In this document: piece by piece, positions 17,211 to 25,705 of the stretch | Position numbering within the stretch: position 1 is the stretch's first letter | Layout: the number at the start of each line of letters is the position of its first letter | The notes under the pieces: model-generated | Databases searched by the model: none | Seen by the model: only the letters and a program-made list of their open reading frames with translations | What the model was told of the DNA's origin: nothing | Position numbers and translations under genes: made by a program | DNA from: Bacteroidota bacterium | GTDB lineage: Bacteria > Bacteroidota > Bacteroidia > 2-12-FULL-35-15 | DNA length: 64,000 nucleotides | Assembly (NCBI GenBank): GCA_947504725.1 | Contig: CANNHN010000004.1 | Location: forward strand, 62,001 to 126,000 | Reading direction: 5' to 3'

Positions 17211-17756
17211 TTAGGACCAACTAACCCGAAAGATGTCATTATATGCTCCGTCCGTTTTCAAAGCTTTTACTTCAATCTTTGTTTCTACTTTATACATTTT
17301 TCCTAATCCTTGAAGTAAGCCATACATAAAATAGTGAAGGCCATTTCTTGTAGAAAAATAGTGCACATCCAAAGAGTTTTCTTCAATATTACTGATTTTG
17401 AATTCTGGTGGTGTAAGGTTTGGATATATGAGCATTACACGGCTATGGAAGTTCGGAAGATTTATAAGGAAAGATTTTAAATTTTCACCACCAGCTTTCA
17501 TTAATGCACCATAACTTTCTTGTCCTGTTTTTAAAACCCAGTACTCGCCAAATGAAATTAAAACATCTTTCAGTTCTATTTTTAAGATTTCAGATGCTGC
17601 AATGGCTAAATCAAAAGTTGTTTGATCTGGGTAAGGTTCGTTGCTGAGAAATCCATCAACTGAAACACCACTTTGTTTTTTTATTTTTTCCCAGGAATCC
17701 AATCCAAAATTTTCGATTACTAATCCCTGGATTGCTTTATTTACTATTCCGTACAT
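17211..17756 (-). CDS. H-NOX (heme nitric oxide-binding) sensor protein
   Basis: A 181-residue standalone H-NOX protein that binds ferrous heme and senses NO. It starts MYGIVNKAIQ, as the family does. The heme-ligand histidine is His104 (PNFHSRV) and the propionate-binding Y-x-S-x-R motif is Tyr133-Ser135-Arg137 (HYFSTR). PYPDQTTFDLAIAASEIL covers the distal helices. In known systems, ferrous-NO H-NOX inhibits an associated histidine kinase. Here the kinase gene follows three bases later and carries an HNOBA domain, so direct interaction is likely. Whether it can also bind oxygen depends on a distal tyrosine that I cannot place confidently. First gene of the operon. Confidence 0.95.
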   Translation of the reverse strand: MYGIVNKAIQGLVIENFGLDSWEKIKKQSGVSVDGFLSNEPYPDQTTFDLAIAASEILKIELKDVLISFGEYWVLKTGQESYGALMKAGGENLKSFLINLPNFHSRVMLIYPNLTPPEFKISNIEENSLDVHYFSTRNGLHYFMYGLLQGLGKMYKVETKIEVKALKTDGAYNDIFRVSWS

Positions 17757-17905
17757 ATATTTAATATTTTTATTTATACTGAGTTATACGATTATTTAAT
17801 TAAAAGGTTCTTACTATTTTCGTCCTAAGATAATTTAATTTTTTGAGCTTCCATTTGTGAGTTTAGTTCAAATATCATCTATTATCAATATGTCGATTTC
17901 CGTTC

Positions 17906-17932
17906 TTCGATAAATTCGCCTCCTTTATCGAA
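17906..17932. promoter_or_regulatory. Perfect 9+9 inverted repeat, candidate operator
   Basis: TTCGATAAA (17906-17914), nine-base spacer, TTTATCGAA (17924-17932). The arms are about 1.7 helical turns apart, centre to centre, suiting a dimeric regulator. It lies 150 bases upstream of the H-NOX start. No T run follows, so it is not a terminator. Which protein binds is unknown. Confidence 0.45.
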
Positions 17933-18432
17933 AATATTACAATTTCTAAGTATTAGACGTTTAAGAATATATAAACAACGGTTTTGTATTCATTCTCAAA
18001 GTGTTGTACCATGAAAAATTCTTTAAAAGCTCTAAAAGTATTAATGGAAAGGTTTAGTTTCTTATCCTCTAGTTCAGTTCAAGCAGAAGATATAGGTATT
18101 GCTGAAGGTACTGTGCAAACTTATAAATGGTTGAAAGACTTTGGGGCATTAAAGGATATAGTATTTTCATTGATTATTTCCTCTGTTTTTTGTTCGTTTT
18201 TATACCTTGCTATAAATTCCTGATTTTTTCTACACCAGATTGGTCAATCCGTATTTCCTTCCTATCCTTACTACACCTCTTCAAGCAAACTCTGCCTTAT
18301 TTATTATTGTTTTTGCGATTTAAATTTCCTTCAATCGAACCTTTTCCACTCTTGGTTTACATTGTTTGGCTGGCTATACAACTTAATATTCGACATTTCC
18401 ATTCTCCGTCCAAAAAGCGCCATTCTTCGAAA

Positions 18433-18474
18433 GTTTCTTAACGCGTTATTTTTCTCCGTTAAACTAAGAAGTTA
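18433..18474. promoter_or_regulatory. Phased GTT(A) repeats before the giant T9SS gene
   Basis: GTTT at 18433 and GTTA at 18445, 18458 and 18471 are spaced 12, 13 and 13 bases. They end 37 bases before the start codon at 18511. Regular phasing suggests repeated contacts by one protein. The spacing does not equal the roughly 21-base period of known LytTR sites, so the link to the LytTR regulator is only a guess. Confidence 0.3.
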
Positions 18475-18510
18475 ACAGGTATTTATTATTAAAAGAAAGG
18501 GCTACTCTGT

Positions 18511-21500
18511 ATGAAAAAAAATCTACAAATTCAGAAACTTTGTAATTCAATTTTAAAATTATTGGATTTCGGTTCAAATGTGAATGTTAATTCACCAGAA
18601 GAAATGAAAAATAAAAATAAAAAAATCGAAATACATTATTTACGAAAAGTCTGGTTTGCCGCTCTGCGTCTTTCCTTAATTTTTATTTTCTCTGGAAATT
18701 TCAAAGCAACCGCACAAAATACTTGTGCGGCACCGCAGGTTATAGCCGCTTTGCCTTACACGCTGGCCTCAGGTACTACATGTGGAACAGTTAATAATTA
18801 CACCACAACAATTGGAGGGAGTACATCGTATCTTTCCGGTGAGGACAGAATCTTTAGATTTGTACCTTCTACATCCGGAAGTATTACAATTTCTGTGACT
18901 CAACCTACCGGTGCATACTTAGGAATGTATTTGTACACAGGTTGCCCCTTCACTGCTTACATAGGAGGAGTTCAAAATAACACGGCTACAAAGAGTTTTA
19001 CTGCAACAGTTACTGCAGGAGCAACATATTTTCTAATGTTGGATACTTGGGCAGCACCTTCGTGTACTGCTTTTACAAATTTGACTATTACGGCACCAGC
19101 AGCAGCTTACAACCCTTGTACAACTATCCCTACATTAACTTGCGGTGCTGCTGCTACTACCTATAGTATGGCTGCATCTGCAGGGGCTTGGAATACTTAT
19201 GGTGGTACATTTAGTGTACCAGGTCAGGAAAAATTATTTCAGTTCACCCCTACAGTTACTGGTTCTTATGCCGTAACAATGTCGGTATCAACTGGCTATA
19301 ACGACTTTTTCTGGAAAGCTGCATCCGTTGGATGTAATTCAACTAGTTGGACGTATGTTAACGATATCTTTGGTACAGGAGAAACCTGGAATGTTAATTT
19401 AACTGCGGGTGTAGCATATTATTTTATGATGGATGATGAAGATATTTCAGCAAATACTGGAACAATAAGAGTTGCTTGTATATCAGCAGCTCCTGGGAAT
19501 GACTTAGTAGCCAATGCTCCACTCATTTCGTGTGGTTCAAATACAGCTGGAACAACTATTGGAGCAACATTGTCGGGGACCTATGAGGGCTTAACTTGTG
19601 GAACTGCACAAACTCAGCCTGGAGTATGGTATAAGGTTAATGGCGATGGATCCACTATGACAGCTTCCTTATGTGCAACTGCATGGGATAGTAAAATAAA
19701 TGTTTATCAAGGAGCAACTTCGTCATCTTTAGTTTGTGTTGGTGGAATAGATGATGACGGCCCAGCTTGCCTTAGTTCATCCGCATCTTACTCATGGGCT
19801 TCTGTTTCGGGTCAAATTTATTGGATATGCGTTAGTGGTTTTAATTCAAATGCTGCTTTTAATATTGCATTAACGTGTGTTGCACCAGCTTGTGCAGGAT
19901 CACCAAGTGCTCTTGCTTCTTCTGCAGTTTCAGCTTCAGCCGCAACAATTTCTTGGACAGCAGGTTCTCCTGCTCCGGCTAGCGGTTATCAGTATTATTT
20001 GTCAACATCAGCTACTGCGCCAATTTCAACAACTGTCCCTACCGGAAGTGTTAGTGCTGGAGTTCTATCAGCAAGCCTAACAGGTCTATTAGCAAATACA
20101 ACCTATTATTTTTGGGTTCGATCAAATTGCGGTGCCTCACAACTAGGTTGGATAGGTTCAGGATCGTTTTTAACTTTATGTAATTCATCAACTGTAAGTA
20201 CAAGTGCTTTTGTAACTGAAACCATGAATACTACCTCGTCTTCCATTGGATGTTGGCGTTTGCAAGGTTCCGGCATTAGTCTGGAAACTGCTGGAACGTT
20301 TCCAACTTGCGCCACTCAAGAAGGGGATAGAATGATACAATTTAATTCATATAATTTATCGGCAGGTACAACTGCTAGATTGTTTTCTATGCCATTGAAT
20401 ACAATTGGAACAACAGGATTAGCAGTAGATTTTTATTGGTTAAATGAGAATAGTCCTTTATATACGATGACAACCGAAGGTGTTCAAGTTCAATATTCAT
20501 TAGATGGTGGAACAACGTGGACAAATAGTGGAAGTTTTTTTCCTAGACAAGATGCAACCCTTGCTTCTGGAGCAATTCAATGGAATTTGAAAACTGTTGA
20601 AATAGGAAGTGCTGCAGTTGGTGCGAATGTTTTGGTAGGATTTTTATTTACCTCTCAATATGGAGATAATTGTTTCTTGGATAATTTAAAAATACGACAA
20701 GCGAAACCTATTATTTCAAGCTTTTCACCAACTTCAATTTGCTCTGGTTCAACAATTACAATAAATGGTTCTCACTTCCTAAATACTACAGCTGTTCAGT
20801 TCAATGGAATAAATGCTGCAAGCTTTTCAATTGTTAGCTCTACACAATTAACAGCAGTTGTGCCTTCAGGTAGCGCTTCCGGAACAATATCGGTAACTAC
20901 ATTAACCGGTGGCACAGGAACAAGTACCACTTCTCTTACTGTGAATCCGCTTCCAATAATTAGTTGCCCTTCAAACATTATTGTTAGTGCAACAAGTGGT
21001 TCATGCAGCGCGATTGTAACTTATAGCGCAAGTTCATCAACAATACCTTTACCAACAATAACTTATTCTCAAGCATCTGGGTCTTCTTTTAATATCGGAA
21101 CTACTATCGTAACAGCAACTGCAACAACTAGTGGTGGTTGTACTACTTCATGTACATTTTCTGTAACTGTGAATTCATCTGGAACAAGTAATTGGTTAGG
21201 AAGTATTAGTACTGATTGGTTTAACTCAGGCAACTGGTGTGGAGGAATTCCTACTTCAACTTCAGATGTGGTTATTTCTACAGGCGCTTCTTATATGCCA
21301 ATCATTTCGAGTGCAGGAGCAATTGCAAAAAACATTACAATCAACTCTGGCGCTAGCTTAACCATGAACGGAAATGGATATTTAACAGTTGTTGGTAATT
21401 GGATAAATAATGGAACATTTGTAGCCACCGGAGGCGATGTGAATTTTAATGGGAGTTCTTCGCAAACGATTGCGGGGGTGACAACTTTCTTTAACCTAAA

Positions 21501-23985
21501 TTTAAATAATCCAAGTGGACTAACAATAAATTCAAATGTAAATGTAAATGGGGGGTGCCAATTGGTTTCAGGAATCCTTACCACTGGTTCAAATGTTTTA
21601 CAGATAACAAACGGTGCCTCCCTTTCATATTTTGCAGGTTATGTAAATGGGTATTTAAAGAAATATGTTGATGCACTTAACCCATTTGTAATTTTTGAGA
21701 TTGGAAATTTAAGTGGATTTACTCCCGCTAATATTTATTTCAATAGTGTTATAACTGATGGATATTTAACTGTAAATACAATTTCGAATGATCATCCTTC
21801 TATTGCTTCATCTGGGTTAGATTCAACGAAGACAATAAACCGCTATTGGAATTTGGTGGGCAGCGGATTAACATTTGATTATTATAGTTTGGATTTGGAA
21901 TTTGTTAATTCTGATAAAGATCTTGGATTTAATGAAGTTTATGCCGGTGCTAAAGTATTTTCTGGATCTTCATGGGTAAATACTGATCAAGGATCTTACA
22001 ACAATAATATTTTATCAGTAGAAAATATTTCAACCTTTGGCGCTGTTCAAATTGGAATTTTCAATCCAACTCCGTTAGCAATTTCTCTTTCTCCTAATTA
22101 TGGATATATTGGATTAACATCAACTGTTGTTTTTAGTGGAAGAGGATTTATCAGCGGAGCAACCAGTGTAAATTCTGTTGCAGGTGTAACTATAAATTCA
22201 ACAACAATTAATAATGACAGCACTTTGACACTTAATGTTTCTGTCAGTTCAACAGCTATAGCAGGAATAAGAAAATTTGCTATTACTAACGTTGTAAATG
22301 CCCCGGGATTAGGTGGCACAAGTTATGATTCTTTATCATTTGAAATTAGAAATCCGCCAGTTGCCAGTTTTTTTCCAAGTGCTACAACGCTAATTTGCAA
22401 TGTGAGTGGAAGTATAATGTTTCATAATTATTCAACTGGTGGCGTTTCTTATTTATGGAATTTTGGCGCTGGAGCTTCCCCTGCAACTTCAACTAGCTCG
22501 GGATCTCAAACAGTAAGCTATTCTACAACAGGGACAAAAATAATTAAATTACTTGTTTTTAGTCCAGCAGGTAATGATTCAATTATAAAAAGTATTGTAG
22601 TTACTGCAAATCCACCTTCTAAACCAGCGTCTATAAGTGGGCCCTTAAATTTGACTTGTACTTCATCCATTGTAACAGGTGTTTATACTGCACCACTACT
22701 AACGGATGTGTCTTATAATTGGACAGTTCCTTCTGGAGCAACAATAACAAGTGGTTTAGGAACAAGAACAATTGTTGTTTCTTTTAGTGGAACATTTACA
22801 ACAGGTGTAATTTCATTAACTGAATCAAACGGCTGTGGAACGAGTTTAGCACGAACAATTACCGTTACAACAGCACCTCTTGCTCCATCTTTAATTTCAG
22901 GTAGTACAATTATTTGTGGGCTTACTTCCACAACATATACTGCTGCCGCTGTACCTGGTGCCACTTCCTATACATGGACATTGCCTGCAGGTGTTACATC
23001 AACAGTGGGTCTTTCACCAATAACAACAGTGGGGGCTTCTTTAACAGTAAATTTTGCTTCAACATTTAATAGTGGTTCAATTTCAGTAAGAGCTAACAAT
23101 TTATGTACAAGTGGATTTGCAAGAACACTGGCCATAAGCAGGGCTCCTGCAGCTCCTGCATCAATTTCGGGGACTACACTTATATGTGGTTTATCAAGCA
23201 CTACCTATACTGTTGCTGCAACAGTTGGAGCAACATCTTATACTTGGATTTTGCCAACTGGAATTACCTCAGCACTTGGAGCTTCTCCAATAACAACTGC
23301 TGGGACAACATTGACTGTGAATATATCCTCTGCTTTTTCCTCTGGATCAATTTCTGTAAAAGCAAATAATTCCTGTTCAAGTAGCGGTCTTAGATCATTG
23401 GCATTAAAATTAACACCGAACACTCCGGGAACAATATCAGGGCCAAGCAACATTTGCTCATTGACCTCGGCTACCTATAGTATTGCAGCTGTTGCTGGTT
23501 CAACTTCCTATACTTGGACTTTACCTTTAGGAGTTACAAGTACGCTTGGGTCATCACCTATTACTACTACTAGTACATCAATTTCAGTTTTAATTTCACC
23601 GGGAGTTGCGACAGGTAATATTACTGTTGTTTCAAATAACACATGTGGCGTTAGTGGAGTTAGATCCAAAGTTTTAGCAGGTTGTCATAGTTTTGTATCT
23701 GCAATTGCAGATTCTGTTTCTCAAATTCCATTTGAAATTAAAATTTATCCTAATCCAGCTATTGAAAAATTTAGTATCGAGTTTGTTTCAAACATTAATT
23801 CTGAAATAGTAATTGAAATATATGATATGAACGGAAATAGAATTACTGTCAGAAAAGAAATAGTAACTGAAGGCAATAATCTTTTAGAGTGCAATGTATC
23901 TGAATTTACAAAAGGAATTTATTTAATAAAGTTAGTGGATGAATTAAATCAAATGGTTGTTACAAAAAAATTGGTTGTTCAATAA
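18511..23985 (+). CDS. Giant T9SS-secreted multidomain adhesin-like protein
   Basis: 1,824 residues, secreted through Sec and then T9SS. The signal peptide lies at about residues 43-68 (LRLSLIFIFSGNFKATAQ) after a long polar N-terminus; an internal ATG at 18604 would give a normal-length signal peptide and may be the true start. In order: PPC-like beta domains (75-460), a fibronectin-III-like domain (465-555, TISWTAGSPAPASGYQYYL), a jelly-roll segment (560-730), an IPT/TIG domain (735-815), a HYR domain (815-895), more beta regions, a PKD-like domain (about 1290-1365), four Ig-like repeats (1368-1724), and a T9SS type-A sorting domain (KIYPNPAIEKF to the end, about 1744-1824). No catalytic motif is visible, so it is probably an adhesin or matrix protein. 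It is transcribed away from the NO-sensing operon. Confidence 0.88.
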   Translation: MKKNLQIQKLCNSILKLLDFGSNVNVNSPEEMKNKNKKIEIHYLRKVWFAALRLSLIFIFSGNFKATAQNTCAAPQVIAALPYTLASGTTCGTVNNYTTTIGGSTSYLSGEDRIFRFVPSTSGSITISVTQPTGAYLGMYLYTGCPFTAYIGGVQNNTATKSFTATVTAGATYFLMLDTWAAPSCTAFTNLTITAPAAAYNPCTTIPTLTCGAAATTYSMAASAGAWNTYGGTFSVPGQEKLFQFTPTVTGSYAVTMSVSTGYNDFFWKAASVGCNSTSWTYVNDIFGTGETWNVNLTAGVAYYFMMDDEDISANTGTIRVACISAAPGNDLVANAPLISCGSNTAGTTIGATLSGTYEGLTCGTAQTQPGVWYKVNGDGSTMTASLCATAWDSKINVYQGATSSSLVCVGGIDDDGPACLSSSASYSWASVSGQIYWICVSGFNSNAAFNIALTCVAPACAGSPSALASSAVSASAATISWTAGSPAPASGYQYYLSTSATAPISTTVPTGSVSAGVLSASLTGLLANTTYYFWVRSNCGASQLGWIGSGSFLTLCNSSTVSTSAFVTETMNTTSSSIGCWRLQGSGISLETAGTFPTCATQEGDRMIQFNSYNLSAGTTARLFSMPLNTIGTTGLAVDFYWLNENSPLYTMTTEGVQVQYSLDGGTTWTNSGSFFPRQDATLASGAIQWNLKTVEIGSAAVGANVLVGFLFTSQYGDNCFLDNLKIRQAKPIISSFSPTSICSGSTITINGSHFLNTTAVQFNGINAASFSIVSSTQLTAVVPSGSASGTISVTTLTGGTGTSTTSLTVNPLPIISCPSNIIVSATSGSCSAIVTYSASSSTIPLPTITYSQASGSSFNIGTTIVTATATTSGGCTTSCTFSVTVNSSGTSNWLGSISTDWFNSGNWCGGIPTSTSDVVISTGASYMPIISSAGAIAKNITINSGASLTMNGNGYLTVVGNWINNGTFVATGGDVNFNGSSSQTIAGVTTFFNLNLNNPSGLTINSNVNVNGGCQLVSGILTTGSNVLQITNGASLSYFAGYVNGYLKKYVDALNPFVIFEIGNLSGFTPANIYFNSVITDGYLTVNTISNDHPSIASSGLDSTKTINRYWNLVGSGLTFDYYSLDLEFVNSDKDLGFNEVYAGAKVFSGSSWVNTDQGSYNNNILSVENISTFGAVQIGIFNPTPLAISLSPNYGYIGLTSTVVFSGRGFISGATSVNSVAGVTINSTTINNDSTLTLNVSVSSTAIAGIRKFAITNVVNAPGLGGTSYDSLSFEIRNPPVASFFPSATTLICNVSGSIMFHNYSTGGVSYLWNFGAGASPATSTSSGSQTVSYSTTGTKIIKLLVFSPAGNDSIIKSIVVTANPPSKPASISGPLNLTCTSSIVTGVYTAPLLTDVSYNWTVPSGATITSGLGTRTIVVSFSGTFTTGVISLTESNGCGTSLARTITVTTAPLAPSLISGSTIICGLTSTTYTAAAVPGATSYTWTLPAGVTSTVGLSPITTVGASLTVNFASTFNSGSISVRANNLCTSGFARTLAISRAPAAPASISGTTLICGLSSTTYTVAATVGATSYTWILPTGITSALGASPITTAGTTLTVNISSAFSSGSISVKANNSCSSSGLRSLALKLTPNTPGTISGPSNICSLTSATYSIAAVAGSTSYTWTLPLGVTSTLGSSPITTTSTSISVLISPGVATGNITVVSNNTCGVSGVRSKVLAGCHSFVSAIADSVSQIPFEIKIYPNPAIEKFSIEFVSNINSEIVIEIYDMNGNRITVRKEIVTEGNNLLECNVSEFTKGIYLIKLVDELNQMVVTKKLVVQ
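22612..23682 (+). repeat. Four tandem Ig-like repeats inside the giant protein
   Basis: Repeats begin near 22612, 22873, 23143 and 23413. The last three are exactly 270 bases (90 residues) apart; the first is 87 residues and more diverged. Each contains a Cys after ISG, then SYTWTLP, SPITT, and a final ANN-x-C stretch. Unit identity falls with distance, suggesting successive duplication. Long conserved blocks at the DNA level could permit recombination and change of copy number. Confidence 0.85.
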
Positions 23986-24072
23986 AGAAGAAAATAAACA
24001 AACATACCTACGTGAATTTTTTATAGAGAGCAAAAAATTTACTTTATTATGATTTGTAATGGACAATCAATT

Positions 24073-24105
24073 AAGAAATGCAGCCTAGTGCTGCTTTCTT
24101 TTTTT
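24073..24105. terminator. Terminator shared by the giant T9SS gene and the SDR gene
   Basis: AAGAAATGCAGC pairs with GCTGCTTTCTT (one bulged base) and is followed by a T run. It lies between the two convergent genes, touching the SDR stop codon. Confidence 0.7.
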
Positions 24106-24781
24106 AAACCAATCCTCCGTTCAAATCCAAGCAAGCTCCATTTAAATAAGGCGTATTTCGAATATATTGAATTGTAGAAAAAATATTTTCAGGGTCACCG
24201 AATTCGTTAGAAGCAATTTTGGATTTTATCTTTTCTTGAATTTCTTTTGGAACAGTGTTAATCATTCCAACTTTAAAATATCCAAGATTAATATTGTTGA
24301 TTGTAATTCCTTTTTTTGCGTTTTCTAATGCGATGCTTTTTATCATACCGTTAATTCCTGCCTTGGAAGCCGCATAAGCACTGGTCCCCATTACTCCGGT
24401 TTGAGAAACAATAGAAGATAAATTAATGATGCGTCCGAAATTCTGTTCGCGCATAAAGGGTAATGTTGCACGAACTAAATGAAATGTTCCTGTTAAATTG
24501 ACTTGAATTACATTCGTCCATTCTTCCACACTTGATTTATGAGCAAATGCATTGGCGCTAACCCCCGCACAATTAATCAAAGTAATCTCTTTTGCTTTAA
24601 TGGATGAGATAAATTTTTCTACTTGTGAAAAATCAGTGATGTCTAATGCAACTGTATTTTCATAAATTTTACCTTCTGATTTATTCAAATGATAAGTGCC
24701 AATAATTTCTTCTCCAGATTGTAAAAACTTATTGAATAAAAAATTGCCGATTCCGCCTGTAATTCCTGTAATGATTATCAT
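24104..24781 (-). CDS. Short-chain dehydrogenase/reductase
   Basis: A cytoplasmic NAD(P)-dependent oxidoreductase, 225 residues, FabG-like. The cofactor motif is TGITGGIG (residues 6-13); the catalytic set is Ser (INLSSIVSQ), Tyr and Lys (SAYAASKAG), and Asn in the preceding helix (VNLTGTFH). NCAGVS and the C-terminal GACLDLNGGLV are usual for the family. I chose the start at 24781 (MIIITGITGG), since the longer frame to 24844 adds residues that do not match the fold and runs over a likely operator. It is divergent from the deacetylase operon with an inverted repeat between them, so it may act in the same pathway. Substrate unknown. Confidence 0.9.
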   Translation of the reverse strand: MIIITGITGGIGNFLFNKFLQSGEEIIGTYHLNKSEGKIYENTVALDITDFSQVEKFISSIKAKEITLINCAGVSANAFAHKSSVEEWTNVIQVNLTGTFHLVRATLPFMREQNFGRIINLSSIVSQTGVMGTSAYAASKAGINGMIKSIALENAKKGITINNINLGYFKVGMINTVPKEIQEKIKSKIASNEFGDPENIFSTIQYIRNTPYLNGACLDLNGGLV

Positions 24782-24810
24782 TTTTAATTGTTTTATTATG
24801 CTAAATTTTC

Positions 24811-24852
24811 CGTAATTTTTCACTAATTTTAAGCAAAATAACAAAAATTACG
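24811..24852. promoter_or_regulatory. Perfect 10+10 inverted repeat in the SDR/deacetylase divergent promoter
   Basis: CGTAATTTTT (24811-24820) and AAAAATTACG (24843-24852) are perfect inverse copies with a 22-base spacer, placed midway between the two start codons (24781 and 24863). Centre-to-centre spacing of 32 bases is three helical turns, suiting a regulator bound on one face. Candidate operator controlling both directions. Confidence 0.45.
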
Positions 24853-24862
24853 CGATAGTAGA

Positions 24863-25705
24863 ATGGCGAACACCGCTAAAAATATATTTTTGTTTAGTGT
24901 AGATCTGGAAGACGTTCGGCTGAGAATGCAGGATGGCTTGCAATACAAGTCCAGAGTGGAAAAGATGGTGGAACAATACCTTCAATTTCTTGATAAGCAC
25001 AAGTCCAAAGCTACCTTTTTTACCGTTGGAGATATTCCCGAGCATTACCCCAGTCTGATAAAAACCATCATTTCTGCAGGACACGAAATTGCCTGTCATT
25101 CTAATAAGCACGTTCCTGTTACGGAACAAACCAAAGAAGCCTTTAAATCCGATTTATTACAAAATTTGGAAAATTTAAACAAGGCAGGTGCTGCCAATAT
25201 TTGTGGGTATCGTGCTCCAGTTTATTCAATCACAGAAAAAACTCCATGGGCATTTGATATTTTATCTGAATTAGGTTTTACATATTCCAGCTCAGTTCTT
25301 CCTGCAAAAAATCCATTGTTTGGTTGGGACGGATTTGGAGAAAAACCAAGAATGATGAATGATAAGCTTTTGGAAATTCCAGTAAGTGTAAGAGGAACCA
25401 GTTTTTTGAATGTTCCTTTTTCGGGTGGAGTCTATTTCAGAGTTTTGCCAATGTCGATAATCAAAAAAGGATTTGATAAACATTTTTCAAATGGATTAGC
25501 TGTTACAAGTTATTTTCATCCTTACGACAGTGATGTCGAGCAGGAAAAATTTATGCATCCTGGAATCAATAACAGCTGGTTCTATAATAAACTGATGTAT
25601 TACAATCGTGAAAGCATGTTTGATAGATTGGATACAATCATGGAAACATTTGATTGTAAAATAATAACCTACAAAGAATACGCTGATAGTTTCAATGGAA
25701 AATAA
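24863..25705 (+). CDS. Polysaccharide deacetylase family protein
   Basis: A 280-residue NodB-fold (carbohydrate esterase 4-like) enzyme that removes N- or O-acetyl groups from a glycan. The catalytic Asp pair is in FSVDLEDV, the metal histidines in HEIACHSNKH, and CGYRAPVYSI carries the third motif. TSYFHPYDSD matches the C-terminal motif in the subgroup linked to exopolysaccharide loci. No signal peptide is visible, so it probably acts on a lipid-linked intermediate in the cytoplasm. First gene of a six-gene operon; its end overlaps the next gene by 11 bases. Confidence 0.9.
   Translation: MANTAKNIFLFSVDLEDVRLRMQDGLQYKSRVEKMVEQYLQFLDKHKSKATFFTVGDIPEHYPSLIKTIISAGHEIACHSNKHVPVTEQTKEAFKSDLLQNLENLNKAGAANICGYRAPVYSITEKTPWAFDILSELGFTYSSSVLPAKNPLFGWDGFGEKPRMMNDKLLEIPVSVRGTSFLNVPFSGGVYFRVLPMSIIKKGFDKHFSNGLAVTSYFHPYDSDVEQEKFMHPGINNSWFYNKLMYYNRESMFDRLDTIMETFDCKIITYKEYADSFNGK

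Larger units (their letters stand above)
17757..18510. other. 754-bp divergent intergenic region, H-NOX operon / giant T9SS gene
   Basis: No convincing gene. It must hold the promoters of both the H-NOX operon (minus) and the 1,824-residue protein (plus). Seen in it: a perfect nine-base inverted repeat (17906-17932), a palindrome TAACGCGTTA (18439-18448), and phased GTTA repeats (18433-18474). Base use from 18220 to 18420 is unusually rich in C on the plus strand (CCTTCC, CCACTC) compared with other gaps. Two overlapping short open frames exist on the plus strand but have no coding look, except perhaps a frame starting at 18011 with a helix-turn-helix-like stretch AEDIGIAEGTVQTYKWLK. Confidence 0.6.

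Noticed and set aside
17984..18441. Two overlapping plus-strand open frames (79 and 104 residues) in the H-NOX/adhesin gap
   Set aside because: They overlap in different frames, have no family resemblance, and one is only a hydrophobic run from a pyrimidine-rich stretch. The first has a weak HTH-like segment (18011 onward), noted but not enough for a gene call.
22612..23682. Tandem repeats as a CRISPR or satellite array
   Set aside because: The 270-base units are in frame, diverge mostly at degenerate positions and encode Ig-like domains.
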